Assembly: GCA_025526995.1 (NCBI GenBank)
Contig: JAHLKG010000002.1
Location: forward strand, 682,001-746,000
Length of the DNA: 64,000 bases
Direction of reading: 5' to 3'
DNA from: Powellomyces hirtus
Lineage: Eukaryota; Chytridiomycota; Chytridiomycetes; Spizellomycetales; Powellomycetaceae
Both the position numbers and the translations under genes were made by a program. The notes under the pieces were generated by a model, which worked only from the letters and a program-made list of their open reading frames with translations, did no database searches and was not told where the DNA came from. The first letter of the stretch is position 1. Each line of letters begins with the position of its first letter. Positions 1 to 10,817 of this stretch are shown here, in pieces.

Positions 1-1953
1 ATGATTAGTGCCTAATAGAGCAGTCTTGGCTCTTTAACGAATATATATGGCTCAGTACCTCGACATTACGGACTCGTAGTGCATGATTGATGTCTTCTGA
101 TATCAGTCTCTGTCGTTTCGAATGCCGCATGAACTTTCCTGCTTCCTGCAACAAAACATGTCAACTAAATCACTTCATACGCTCCAATGCTTGTAATGCC
201 GTTCCGTGCTCACATGAACTATTTCCCGCAGCCGATACTCTATGTCTTGTGTTATGGCATTCAAAACGTCGTCTTTGAGACTTATCCCCGCTGTGTCTGC
301 GATTGCCTATCAATTGCAAAGATACCACGAAATGTTGAGATACTGTAAATGGCTTGCCACAGGAATTCAAGGAAAGCTTACAGTCACCGAGTCCTTCGTG
401 AATATACTCATGGGGCTCTGTTCTCAGTGTTTTCTTCTCAAGACTCTGCAGGCAGTGAAAACTAATTTGGAATTTCGGGTAATGGGAAAGATCTCTGGAA
501 CGATTGAAAGCGTAAGCGCACGTGACACACATTAGCCTTGACAGCTTCTGACTATGTCGCATTGACAGGACCGCGTTCGCGCTTGCCCATCGGGTTGCGG
601 CGCTTGACGGCACCGCCTGCGCATATCGTGGGTGTAACTATGATTGCATATATTTGGCAAGAGGAAACATGTGAAGCATGGCCTGATTGCTGTACAAAAA
701 CGGGACGCTGCAAGGAACGCAGGCCGGTCAACGCGTGGGAACACGTCAGTCGCTGAGAAACTGACGGAACAACATGTGTCACTGCACATTGAGTTCGTAA
801 TGAGAGGTCATTTGTGACTGAACAACAAGGGCAGTGATGGGAAGACCGGTTAACGCGTGGAAACACGTCCGTCGCGGAGATTTCGCCCCTTCTTGCGCGA
901 AATGCGGATGCAAACCAAGGAAAACATAGATCACACAAAAAGAACCTCATTGAGAGATACAGTGTGAAAAATAGATACATTTACGCTCTTGAGTCCTGAC
1001 GTTCGCTTGGCCTTGGTTACCCATGTCTTTGTGCTGCGCACGGACATTCCCATGAAAGAAATGGGGAAGACACGGCTATATCACAGCACTAGATAACAGA
1101 GAGGGCAAGGGGTGCCATTCGCTTTTTCAATTCCAAACATCATGCACAAAGTTGTCAAAAAATGTGTTATTCTGGAGCTTCTCCTGCACGAGGTACCACC
1201 TCGCTTGTATGTTGACGATCATGTCACATCACAGGCCCCCTCACAGAATCCCGTCTCGCATTGCCCGGATCCTCAGAAGGTCGGAGCAGGTCATCGGCTG
1301 GGTTGTTGACAGTGTCCTACTGCGGTTCTCCGTGCCCATAGATGCTCTCACACGATTCGTTTGAGGTTGCATTAGGGATACAGAGAATGTTCAGAGTGCT
1401 GTCCAGCCCCGAGTACTAAGGTACCGGGGAACTCCCGTTCAAACAGCAGCGAAAAGGGCCGGTCCGCAATGCCGGTGGGTACGGAATGGTTCCAGCCAAG
1501 ACCACCTGTTAGCGTTGTGCTGGTCTGTCGCTGCCATCACGGATTGCCACGTGGGATTTTGTTCAAAATCCAGTGTCGATGGTTTCTGTGCGACGCGGTT
1601 TGTGTAGAAGTCGGCACAAAGGGGATAGCACGATGTGTGCGCGACGCGTCCGAATGCGCTGATCCGGAAGCGAGGGGTTGGACGGCGGGCAGCACTACGA
1701 CATGCGAGTCTTCGGGCCAAGGACTCCATAAAACTGTCTGTCGAAAATAAATCTTTTTTGCTTTCTACTGGAAAACTTTACACACGACCGAAAGAGGCGT
1801 AAGGCCTGAAAAATCAAGATGAAGAAATTAGGGTGTGCCGAAAAAGAACTATATGGAGGTTTGGTGAGGACGAAGGCGTAGCGGTGAGAGAATACGAGGT
1901 GTGGCGCTGGTGCGACAGATGATTGAGACGAAATTGCAGCTAAAACTCAGTTC
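1..1953. other. gene-poor segment with no recognised gene
   Basis: No open frame here longer than about 150 codons resembles a known protein, and the frames on both strands look like chance readings. The segment holds two diverged copies of a 35-bp direct repeat (listed separately). The part nearest 1,953 would include the 3' untranslated region of the syntaxin gene on the minus strand. I saw no tRNA, 5S rRNA or transposase signature. Confidence 0.5.
724..880. repeat. pair of 35-bp direct repeats, 122 bp apart
   Basis: Positions 724-758 and 846-880 match at 31 of 35 bases. Both begin CCGGT and share the core AACGCGTGG and the block ACACGT. The copies face the same way. Read on the minus strand, both encode a near-identical short peptide containing DVFPRV, but in frames with no other gene-like quality. 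No further copy was noticed in the window. Function unknown. Confidence 0.7.
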
Positions 1954-3306
1954 TCATTTCTTGGTTCCTGGATGAGCAACAAAACGGGCATTAGATGACG
2001 CTCGCGAAGCCAGTTGCACCTGGTGGGCAGCTGAAAAGACTTCTCTTACCAAAGTATACAGCTAGCGCTACAGCTACGATCAACATCAGCAGACAGCAAA
2101 TGATGACCATCATCTTCTTGCGCGCCTTCTTCTGTAGTTTGATGGCTTTACTCAGCGCCTGATTTCCAGCTTCTGTATGCTCTACCGCATTTCCGACATT
2201 CGTTTCAATGTTGTTCAGCATCTCTCCCTGGGCGCTGACAAGCACCGCCATGTCCATAAACAGTTGTTGGAGTTCCTATGCGGCATGCAAGGTTGCTCAG
2301 CTTCACTAAACAATATGCAGTGTATGCTATCATTACGTACGATGATGCTTTGCTCTATCCGAATGATATCAGCGTGTCGGTTCTGAATATCCTGCAGGGC
2401 GCGCCGCGCTTCACCCCTTTGGCCCGTATTCATGATCTGCTGTGCAAAGACCGGGCCTTGCTCGCCATCCATCATCTGCTTGATCTCGCTTGGCGTGGCT
2501 TGTGGCTTTACGATCAGGAATTGGCGTTGGAGGCGTTGCTTGTATTTGTCCTGGTATTTTGTCTGTATTCCCTGGTACTCTTGCATCACGTCAAGAAACT
2601 TCTTTGTCACGGATTGGTGCTACAGTGATATGATCGACCAGATCAGACATCGATTCGTCGAGAACGGTTTGTTCCCGCTGTAAGCCCACCTGACTGATCC
2701 GAATCCGCGCATCACTCTCTTGCCCAGCAACCTTCGTCAACGCCCGATTATCATTGTCCATGCTTTTCAATTTCCCTCTCAGTCCCGCCGACAGCTTATT
2801 GGTCCGATCCATCATTCGATCGAGCTCCTTGTGGTTTGCAGCAACCTCCTCCTCGCTGATGCTGTTGAGTGATTTCTGATGCAGCGCTTCGATGTCATCA
2901 ATGCTGCGCTTTATTGACGCAATCTGGTCTTTCATGGTCGATATGTCATCAAAGTACGCTTTCATCGCGGGGCTTTCGCCATCGACCTGCGCACTGCTGC
3001 CCTGCTTTGAAGGCTGTCCAGCTTCGAGGTCCCCATCGTGGAAGGTGTTGCCCTTTTTCTTCTCCTTCTTTGGGCTTTCCCCCCCTTCCTTGCCCTTCTT
3101 GGGAATCGGTGATGCGGCTTCCTCGGTTTCGCGACGGGATCGGGAGGAGGAAGGGGCAGGCGGCGGTGGATCATTATTACCTCCTGCCGGCTATAGCGCT
3201 TCTATTAGATTAATGACATCTTCGAAGCGCAGTCTTTCCACCACATATCCAAAGCACGACGATGAGGCAGATCTAATACCTTGAGATCATTCATTCGATC
3301 ACGCAT
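1954..3306 (-). CDS. SSO1: Syntaxin, plasma-membrane type Qa-SNARE (Sso1/syntaxin-1 family)
   Basis: t-SNARE for fusion of secretory vesicles with the plasma membrane. Five exons fit: 3280-3306 (starting MRDRMNDLK), 2690-3190, 2341-2619, 2050-2275 and 1954-1967. They sum to 1,047 nt (348 aa). After a charged, proline-rich N-terminal insert come the Habc three-helix bundle (from MKAYFDD), then the SNARE helix with the zero-layer glutamine in [11 protein letters not shown], a basic KKARKK stretch and a C-terminal membrane anchor ([20 protein letters not shown]). Intron 2 (2620-2689) is supported because splicing gives [12 protein letters not shown], the usual family sequence. The last 14-nt exon is inferred from a good donor (GTAAGA) and an acceptor at CATCCAG. 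Without that splice the frame would read on to a stop at 1991 with a 20-residue tail. It is divergent from the Rheb gene. Assignment to Sso1/syntaxin-1 rather than another Qa-SNARE rests on the SNARE motif. Confidence 0.92.
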
Positions 3307-3772
3307 GATGGGTTATTTGTGCGCGTAAACTCTTACGGGCAATGTCTATGAACACGAGCAGGAAAAGATAGGAGACAGCGCCAAGGAAAGTTCAAGACGT
3401 GCACCGCGGAAAGCCGAGCAGGCTGAACAGCTCTAGATGGGCGGAAAGCGTATATTCTGCTGTTCCGCGCGCTGACCAAGCAAAGCGTCGCGCTCTTGAT
3501 GTTCTACAAGTGTGGCTTGGCCCTTGATTGAGATCGATCCGACTGATGAGCCCCATTCATGCTAGATATAGACTGCGCTCAAATGGGGTCTCACACGTCA
3601 GTACTCCTTGGCCCCGCTCATCCTTGCCTTTCATCGTTCCCGCTCAGCTCGAGATTTCTCATTTTGGAGGCCAATCCCAACTATACACGACAGTCGGTTC
3701 TTGAGCTGATACGTCAAGAACTCTCCCAATCTCACATTCCGTGTCCCCACTTTCTCGTCCTTCAGACGCATA
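3307..3772. promoter_or_regulatory. divergent intergenic region, syntaxin / Rheb
   Basis: This 466-bp gap lies between the start codons of the minus-strand syntaxin gene and the plus-strand Rheb gene, so it must contain both promoters and 5' leaders. I see no clear TATA box and no convincing additional open frame. Confidence 0.5.
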
Positions 3773-4449
3773 ATGGCCTCTCCTGCGAAGGTAGGAGATC
3801 TGTGAGCGGTCGGTGCACGGGACTTTGTCTCTGTTTCCTCGACAACTGACAGGGCCACTTCCTGTCTGATTGTTTTTGCCTAACTTTTCTTTCCCACCAG
3901 GTCCGCAAAGTGGCCGTGCTAGGGTCCCGCGCCGTAGGCAAGTCCTCGCTGACGGTCCAATTTGTCGAAAACCACTTCGCCGAGACGTACTACCCCACGA
4001 TTGAAAACACCTTCACCAAACCGATACGACACCCAACAACGCACCACGAGTACATGCTTGAGATCTATGACACGGCCGGCCAGGACGAGTACTCGATCCT
4101 GAACTCAAAGCACGCTCTTGGCATCCACGGGTACATGCTCGTCTACTCGGTCGCCTCCCGGGCCAGTCTGGAAATGTGCGCCGTGGTCAGAGACAAGATC
4201 CTGAATTATACCGGGATGGAATGGGTCCCGCTCGTGTTGGTGGGAAACAAGCTCGATCTGCATCAGAGCAGACAGGTGTCGACTGAGGAGGCGCAAAAGT
4301 TGGCCAAGGAGTGGAACTGTGCGGCCGTGGAGTGTTCGGCAAAGCTGAATCAGGGCGTGGCAAAGGCGTTTGAAGCAATGCTGATGGAGATTGAGAAGCA
4401 GACTGGCGGCGACTCGGAACCTCCAAAGAAAGGTTGCGTGATCCAATGA
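3773..4449 (+). CDS. RHB1: Rheb-family small GTPase
   Basis: Ras-superfamily GTPase of the Rheb type, which activates TOR complex 1 and is controlled by the TSC complex in organisms that have one. Exon 1 (3773-3790) encodes MASPAK; the intron is 3791-3900; exon 2 runs 3901-4449, giving 188 aa. Visible motifs are the P-loop GSRAVGKSS with the Rheb-type arginine at the third position, effector loop YYPTIENTF, switch II DTAGQDEY, NKLD guanine-specificity motif, ECSAK, and a C-terminal CVIQ CAAX box predicting farnesylation. Rheb differs from classical Ras in having Arg-Ala/Ser where Ras has Gly-Gly in the P-loop; this protein has RA. Its 3' end converges on the NEMF gene. Identification is strong; regulation was not visible in the sequence. 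Confidence 0.95.
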
Positions 4450-4962
4450 TTGTTTTGTTTTCCCGATTTTTCCCCTTTCTCACGGCCTGTTCGCCGTCTG
4501 TATCTGTCTCCCAAATGTACATACACACTGTCCCTCTTATCCCTCCCCAACCCCTTCCCGTACATGTAGTGGTATGTCAAATACATTGGTGTCTGTTTTG
4601 TCTTTCTGTTATGCATGTAAGTTTTGGTAAGATGCAAGTGTACGGTACTCTAAATTTACTTTCTACATGCGTATTGCTACAGATTATTTACCAAGCGGAG
4701 TCGCTGATCCGCCGAGCTACTGCTTTTCGCCGAAGTAGAAGCATTCCATGGCGGAGTGACGTGAACATGTAACGGTGTATCGTTCGTGTCGATGAACGTT
4801 TTCGCTTCACCGCCGGAACGCGCGCTGGGCATCGGGAGCCCCAGAGACGTGCCGAATGCGAGTCATGGGCAGTGTCGAGTGGTGCGGCGGCAGCGGCAGC
4901 GCTGCGCAGGGCCCGAAAGGTTGGGCAGGATATGGGCTTATCCACGAGCGGCTCAATTCTCT
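4450..4962. other. convergent 3' intergenic region, Rheb / NEMF
   Basis: This 513-bp gap between two facing stop codons has no gene-like frame that I trust. It contains short pyrimidine-rich and TG-rich stretches typical of 3' untranslated regions. Confidence 0.4.
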
Positions 4963-7900
4963 TTATCGTCCACCCTTCCTGGGCCCCTTCTTCTTCCCGC
5001 CTTTTGCGCTCTCCTTATCAGCTTGAGCGAGGACAACTTTCACTTTACCAAGCAGCGAGTTCATCATCTCCATGTCTGGTATTCCCTTGACGAGCTCCCT
5101 CTCCCTTTTCGCCGCCTCATCGTGGGCAGTCTGTTCCGCCACATCCGCATCATCCATCAGGAGCGCGGCATCTTTACGGCGCGGGGCGGCGGGTGCTGGC
5201 GGGGCCGAGCAGAACGCCGTGAGGAGCGTCTTGATAGCTTTCCCCTTTTTGGCGGCACCGGGGACGAGCTTGGCTTTGTATTTGTATTTGGTCAGTGCAG
5301 ACCAAGGCGCACAGACGGGAACGGCGTGGAGGAGGATGTCAGTGTGATGCGGGACGCCCGTCAAATTGTCGAGGTACGAGGTGTCGGTTACGTCGTCCGG
5401 GAGCGGAGCAATGTTCTCTTCTGCGAGAAGGCGGTTGATTTCTTCGGCTTGCGAGTCTCGTCGTGTCGCCGTCGCGGGTGCTGTTGTGGGAGGCTGTGCG
5501 TCATTTGTGGACGCAGAAGCATCATCGGCGTCTAGAGCGAATATAGATGGATTGCGAGGAGGTTTGCTGGCGTTTGCATCACTGGCTCCGCCCTTACTAC
5601 CGCCCTTTTTGGACTGTGGGTTGGCAGGACCAGCGGAGGTGGGTCTGCTGTCGGCGGCAGAAGATGATTTGGCACCGCGACTTCCCAGCAGCGAGAGCAT
5701 AAGCTCACGATCCTCGTCATCTTGTTCTGCGTACTTTGTCTTGAGCTTCTTCATCTTGCCGCGTTTTCCACGGACAGGTTGCTGCTGCTGTGGGGCATGG
5801 ATGTTCTCTTCGGACTTCTCCTTCTGCTTGCCTTTGGATTTCGCCGGCTGAGCCTGTGGCTCGCCACCGGCGGCTCTCGCTTTCCGCATTTCCCTCCTCT
5901 CCTTCGCTGTCACGCGTTTCTTGGTACCCGGGGGTGAAGAGTCTCCATCTCGAAGTACGCTGGACCCGAGGAGTGCGTCTACTTTGTCCTCGTCGTTCAC
6001 ATCGTCTTCGAAAGCGTACTTGTCCGCGTCCTTCGGCAAATTGTCTTCTTCCTGCTCATTGGCATCCTGCTCTTCGGGAACGTCTAGATCCTCGGCATCG
6101 CCATTAGGTTGCTCCGCCTTGAGCTGAACAAGGCTGTCGGTGCTCTCGTGAGCCTCGTCCTCATCTCCGTTCAGTTCGTTATTTGCTTCTTCCTCATCGT
6201 CCTCATCATCTTGTTGGCTCACTTCCGCCGCAGGTTCTTCCTCGGCAGTGGCAGCCTCGCCTTCCGTGATCGCTGCAGTGTTGACATCGCGACGCCACGG
6301 CCTGCGTTCCCAGTAATGTCTGCCCGCACAGCTCTCGTCGACCCTGAAAAGAATCGCGAATCCATATACGAGCTGGACAGGAGGTAACCAGTTCTTCTTT
6401 CCACGAATCATGAAACTTCCCGTTGTAAGGTACTCTCCAGTCGGTGCTGTCTTGCTGACCTGCGTGTCATCAACCCACCATGCGCTCGTGACAATCTTCG
6501 CGTCCCACGCGCGAGACTGGCATACGGACATGGTTCCAGCCTGGTGCAGTGTTGTTGGCGGAATGGCCGGAGGCGCATCCGGATCGGAGATGTTCTTGAT
6601 AATAACGCTCGCAGCACCGTGCAGATCGGCGTGGACGTAGATGTCTCCTTTTTTGAGGTATCGCTTGACGAGCACCTCATTCTGAGTGGCATCCCGACCA
6701 CCGACTACGAGATAGTTTTCACTCGAGATGAACCAAATGAACTTCTCAAACCAGTATGGTTTCCGCATCTTGACGATTGCGGGTGCTGTCTGTTGGGTTG
6801 CTTTCAGATCTGTTCCAATCTTGCGTTCTGCTGATTTGTACGCCTTTTCAGCAGCTTGAAGAGTCTTATCCTGCTTCACCGCTGCGACCTTCTTGGTATC
6901 ATAATACCTTCGTGCATTCGCATATGCGGAAGAGTAGATATCGAGGTCTACAGATATGGTAGTTGGAACCCGTGGGGGTGGCTTGCTGAACCGCTTCCCC
7001 TTCTGTTTTGAATCAGCATCATCCTCGTCTTCGGATTCCTCTTCAGAATCCGTCTCGACAGCATCTTCCTCGTCATCGCTGTCAACCCAATCCGTATCGC
7101 GGAGCTGGATAGTAACCATGCCAACATCCAATCGCAGCTTCGTTACAACACTGGCCACGGGATTTCCTTTCTTCTTCTCCTCTTTAACCAAATCCTCCAG
7201 ATCGGTCCAGTCCATGCCAGAAGCAATGAAGCTACGGAAAGTGTTGATGATGCTTTCAACAAGGGACAAGTTGACTTCGATGGCTTGCGCGGTTTTTGCG
7301 CTCTGTTCTTGCAGAACGTTCAAGCCACGCACTTGATTCTCGTGACCGGTTTTAACGCTCTCAAGCTTCTTGACCGCATTCAGCTCGGCTTGACGCGCGC
7401 GAACCTGCAGCTTTTGGGCTTCTAACTTGGAGTAGAACTCGTCGACGCATTTGTCGAATGATGGGTATTCCAAAACGCGTTCTTTCTTCTGTCCGGACGT
7501 ATCGGTCTCTTCGTGCACGAATTGTTGGAATAGGAACGGGTGAAACTCATCGTACGCAATAAACTCCAATGCCTTTTCTCCCTCTTCACTCTCCGGTCGC
7601 GAAGCCTTGGTCATTCCCTCCGCATCCAGATCTCTCAGTGTGATCCATCCTTTCTGCGGTGATTCAAAGCATGATCGCACGATCGCGTCGCCTTCACGGA
7701 ACCCTGTCAAAAGTGCTTTGATGGTCTCAGATCCGGTGCTAATGTCCAACTCGTCTCCAACCTTGACATTCACGTCCAGCCCTGAACGTAGAAGGCAGTG
7801 GTCAACCAGCGCAGGTCCATAGTCGTAACCAAGCTTATCGCGGATAAGTTTGCGCAAGGTTTGGTCTTTAGCTTTCTTCTTATCCTTGCCAGATTTCTTG

Positions 7901-8711
7901 AGTGCGACCGGCTTCTTCTTTCCCCCTTTGATCTTTCCACCTGTCTTCTTCTCTTCCTCTTCTTCTGGCTCATCGACCGATTTGGATGCGGCAGCCTTGG
8001 CTTCCGCCACGGCGGTCTCCAACAGACTCTGGAGCTTATTTTCTGTGATTTCCTCAAACGGTCGTGCCAGCGTGACATCGTATATTTCACCAACAGCAAA
8101 CTTTGCGTCACCATCGTTCTTCGTCGCCTGTTCAGTGCCTGCAGCCGGAGCTGAGGCCGGTGTTGCACCAGCAGAAGCCGCTCCTTCAATTTCAACCACA
8201 CGCAGCAGCGCCAAAATGCGATACTCATGGTCCGTCAAGATAATGTTTCCGGACGCGTAGAATTCGAGAATGAGATGGTATGCGTGTTCGCCTTCTCCGA
8301 ACCGCAAATCTACGACGCGATCGGCACCGAGCTGATCCACTCCTGTCAGCCTTCGTGTCCGCAAGTGCTTTCGAATCTTCATGCAGAAATGTGAAGGTGT
8401 GTTGAACTTGTCCCGAGCGAAATCAGTCGAGTGCATGCGGACTCCGGACTCTACCAACAGCATCTCCTTAAAATCGGGCTTGGAGAATTTGAAAAGGTAC
8501 GTTCGTGCATTGATGTCGTACACTATGACGAAGGAGATGATTGTCAGTAACATGCTTTTCTTAGTCCCCACCAAACTATGGAAGCTCAATGACAATGAGT
8601 TGAGGTGGAGTGCCTGAAAAGCTTACCATTCTGCATTCGCAGACCCACAAGTCTTGGCCTCAATTCGGCGACTTGTGCTGAAACATCGAGGGCTGAAAAC
8701 CGTTGCTTCAT
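4963..8711 (-). CDS. RQC2: NEMF/Rqc2 (Tae2) ribosome-associated quality control factor
   Basis: Binds the peptidyl-tRNA-obstructed 60S subunit, recruits the Ltn1/Listerin ubiquitin ligase and directs CAT-tail synthesis. Exon 1 (8627-8711) encodes the conserved start MKQRFSALDV...LRMQN; the intron 8523-8626 joins in phase to VYDINARTYLF; exon 2 is 4963-8522. The total is 3,645 nt (1,214 aa). Domain order: NFACT-N (with the SHFCMKIRKHL and ADRVVDLRFG blocks; the Asp-Arg pair in ADR corresponds to residues needed for CAT-tailing in yeast), coiled-coil middle, NFACT-R (around PYWFEKFIWFISSENYLVVG and KGDIYVHADLHGA), a long acidic low-complexity linker, NFACT-C (LHAVPVCAPWSALTKYKYK) and a basic lysine/glycine tail. 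It is a little longer than yeast Rqc2 because of acidic and lysine-rich inserts near residues 220-250 and 760-1050. Confidence 0.96.
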
Positions 8712-9419
8712 TCTGTGGTATGGTTAGCGACAAAAAATTGCTCTTCTTTCGTGCAATTGGAAGATGAGTCTGTCCAAAAAAAAGTAATCTCGAGCGGAGT
8801 GTAAGGGACAAAACTCTCAGTTCAATAAATTAAATCCAAGCTTCCGTGGGATAGTCACGTCATGGTTTCCCAAAGGAAATCAAACCAAGAACCGCGCCTC
8901 CGGGAATTGAACCTCCGAAATTTAACAATTGCTGGATTAAGATTATGCTATGATCATCATCCTCTCCAGTGAGACCGGCAAAGAGCAGGGCAAAGAGACC
9001 GGCAAAGATGGTCATGGGAAGACTTCGGCTGAGAAGCAAAATCTTGAGAGTCAAGTAGCTGCCCTCACTTGGCACTTTGCAAAGTGTCGTGATGCAATGC
9101 TGAGGGGCAACATAGATGACCTAGATTGATTGTTCATCTGCATTCACGGAAGCAATGGAAATCACGTATAGATGTGGCAGCTTTTTGATAATCAATTTCT
9201 CGAGCGATACCAAAAAAACGTGAGCAGAGAAAGGTAAAGGAGGGCTGTAGAAGTTCCACAGTGCGACCATGCTACTTGTAAATGACGGCCATAATCCGCG
9301 TCGCGTGGTCACGTAATCAGAACAGAACTCCCCATTCTGTAACGACGCTGTCAGTCTTTTCAACCCATTGCGTCCGGCGCTAAGGGCAAAACGAAATCCG
9401 ACAGTTTTCAGTGAGAAAA
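8712..9419. other. intergenic region with one small hydrophobic open frame
   Basis: Divergent gap between the NEMF start and the next plus-strand gene. It includes a 71-codon minus-strand frame at 8860-9075 that could encode a short protein with one membrane segment (core MTIFAGLFALLFAGL). That hydrophobic core comes partly from a short internal DNA repeat (GACCGGCAAAGA twice), I recognise no family, and no splice-supported extension was found, so I do not call it a gene. Confidence 0.3.
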
Positions 9420-10334
9420 ATGGCTTCCAAACCCAACATCCCACCTAACGAAGATGCCGTTGCACGGTCAGTACACTTTACATGCAAGTCCTCTCTTTCA
9501 TGGCAAGATTGGAAGACACATGAACCCGCCCTCTTCTGGTTCTTCGAACGACACTTCAAGGCGCACACATGCACAATCAAACTGACGTCGGATGAGAAAG
9601 TCTTCCTGGTCTCCATGGATGTGCCAAATGACTCTGTTGGAAAACTGGAGCGGGGAATCAAGGACGGTGTACTGGCGGTTGAGATTGACAAGATCCACGG
9701 AATCGACCCGGCTTTGAGTGCGGGAAGGCGAGATGTAGGTAGTTCCACATTTGCTCCAATCATTGTGCAAAAAGTGCAGAGGGGGTTTCTGGGATGGCAT
9801 AGGATGAGAGCAGATAAGCTCATAACGCTTGTCAGCAAGAGATCGTAATGAACGGTCCTCCCAGCGGGACACGGCCGTGAGACAGGAGCAGTTGGCCGAA
9901 TGGATATCATGGGCACATGATGTCGTCATTCTACCGCCCAGGGGTTCAATCTCGGCACTCACAGAACTCGCGATACTAGGTCAAGATTTCTAAGTTCCAA
10001 GTGTCCCTTGCCCCAGCTCAACCGCAAAATCTCAAGGTGAAAGGCACCATTCAAGATCTTGAACAACGACTTCTCGAGCTTGAATTGCGCGAGCGAGCAC
10101 GGTCTATTGATTTACGAGGTACGAGCGATGGAAAGAATGCAGCGATATCCAACATTTGCTAAGATCGCATCCATTCATTTGCACTTTGTAGTCATCATGG
10201 ACCGATTGCAGGTTTTCCAAGTGGATATCTACAAACGCCTAGAAACAATGGAGAAGAAGGTTGACGAGACGTTGCTGGGGTTGGCCACAAAATGCGATCG
10301 AATGGAAAAAGTCGTGGCGCGGTATAAAAAATGA
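9420..10334 (+). CDS. hypothetical protein with C-terminal coiled coil
   Basis: I do not recognise a family. A four-exon model gives one open protein: exon 1 from ATG at 9420 (MASKPNIPPNEDAVAR) to about 9738; exon 2 from about 9835 with QEQLAEWISWAHDVVILPP; exon 3 from about 10012 with TIQDLEQRLLELELRERA; exon 4 from about 10191 (DRLQVFQVDIYKRLETMEKK) to the TGA at 10334. The N-terminal part is compact with many aromatic residues. The last two exons are strongly heptad-like and predict a coiled coil, so an oligomeric or scaffold role is possible but unproven. The intron before exon 3 is uncertain: its donor could be at CTAG-GTCAAG, giving a very short 37-nt intron, or earlier at GG-GTTCAA. 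The gene lies head-to-tail upstream of the dynein heavy chain, about 480 bp away. Confidence 0.5.
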
Positions 10335-10817
10335 TAACATGTGTATATTCCTTTGGTGCGGGATTGCAATATATGCGACACCAACCGCGTAGGGAATCAA
10401 GTGAAGTGGAAACCCTGCGATAAAGACCCATGTTCTTGTCAAGGCCGCAAAGGCAGTCTGGAACATCCCTTCTCGATAGACCAGCGTCCATTGCCGAAGA
10501 TATATTATAGTTGGGCTCACCCAACTGCAAGTTTTGTCACGAAATGGTGGAGGCGCGGTGCAATGACTCATCTGGCTGCGCTTGGCTTTTTGACCCGCGA
10601 TCTTGAAATCTTCGGAAGGTCAACTACATACAAAGCATTTGCTTTCCAGCTAAGCTAAGAAGGCCAGATAGAACCGCACACAGAAGCCAATATTGTGTTC
10701 TTCAGATAAGACTGCTGCCGAGCTGGCCACCCATTAGGCGTCGTCTTGCTGGTAAACGGCTCAGCTGAGGTGCATCTTCGGTATTAGAGCTGACCAGTCA
10801 GTATCGGGAATCCAGGC
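10335..10817. other. intergenic region upstream of dynein heavy chain
   Basis: 483 bp between two plus-strand genes; it should hold the dynein promoter. A minus-strand frame at 10239-10571 encodes a hydrophobic stretch (FPLHLIPYAVGVAYIAI) but overlaps the last exon of the preceding gene and matches no family I know, so I treat it as unsupported. Confidence 0.35.

Noticed and set aside
8880..8940. tRNA-like stretch (GGGAATTGAACCTCCG on the plus strand).
   Set aside because: The T-arm does not pair properly and no acceptor or anticodon stem can be formed around it.
8860..9075. 71-codon minus-strand frame with one hydrophobic segment.
   Set aside because: Hydrophobic core arises from a short DNA repeat, no family recognised, no splice-supported extension.
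10239..10571. Hydrophobic minus-strand frame (small membrane protein?).
   Set aside because: Overlaps the last coding exon of the plus-strand coiled-coil gene and matches no known small mitochondrial or ER protein.
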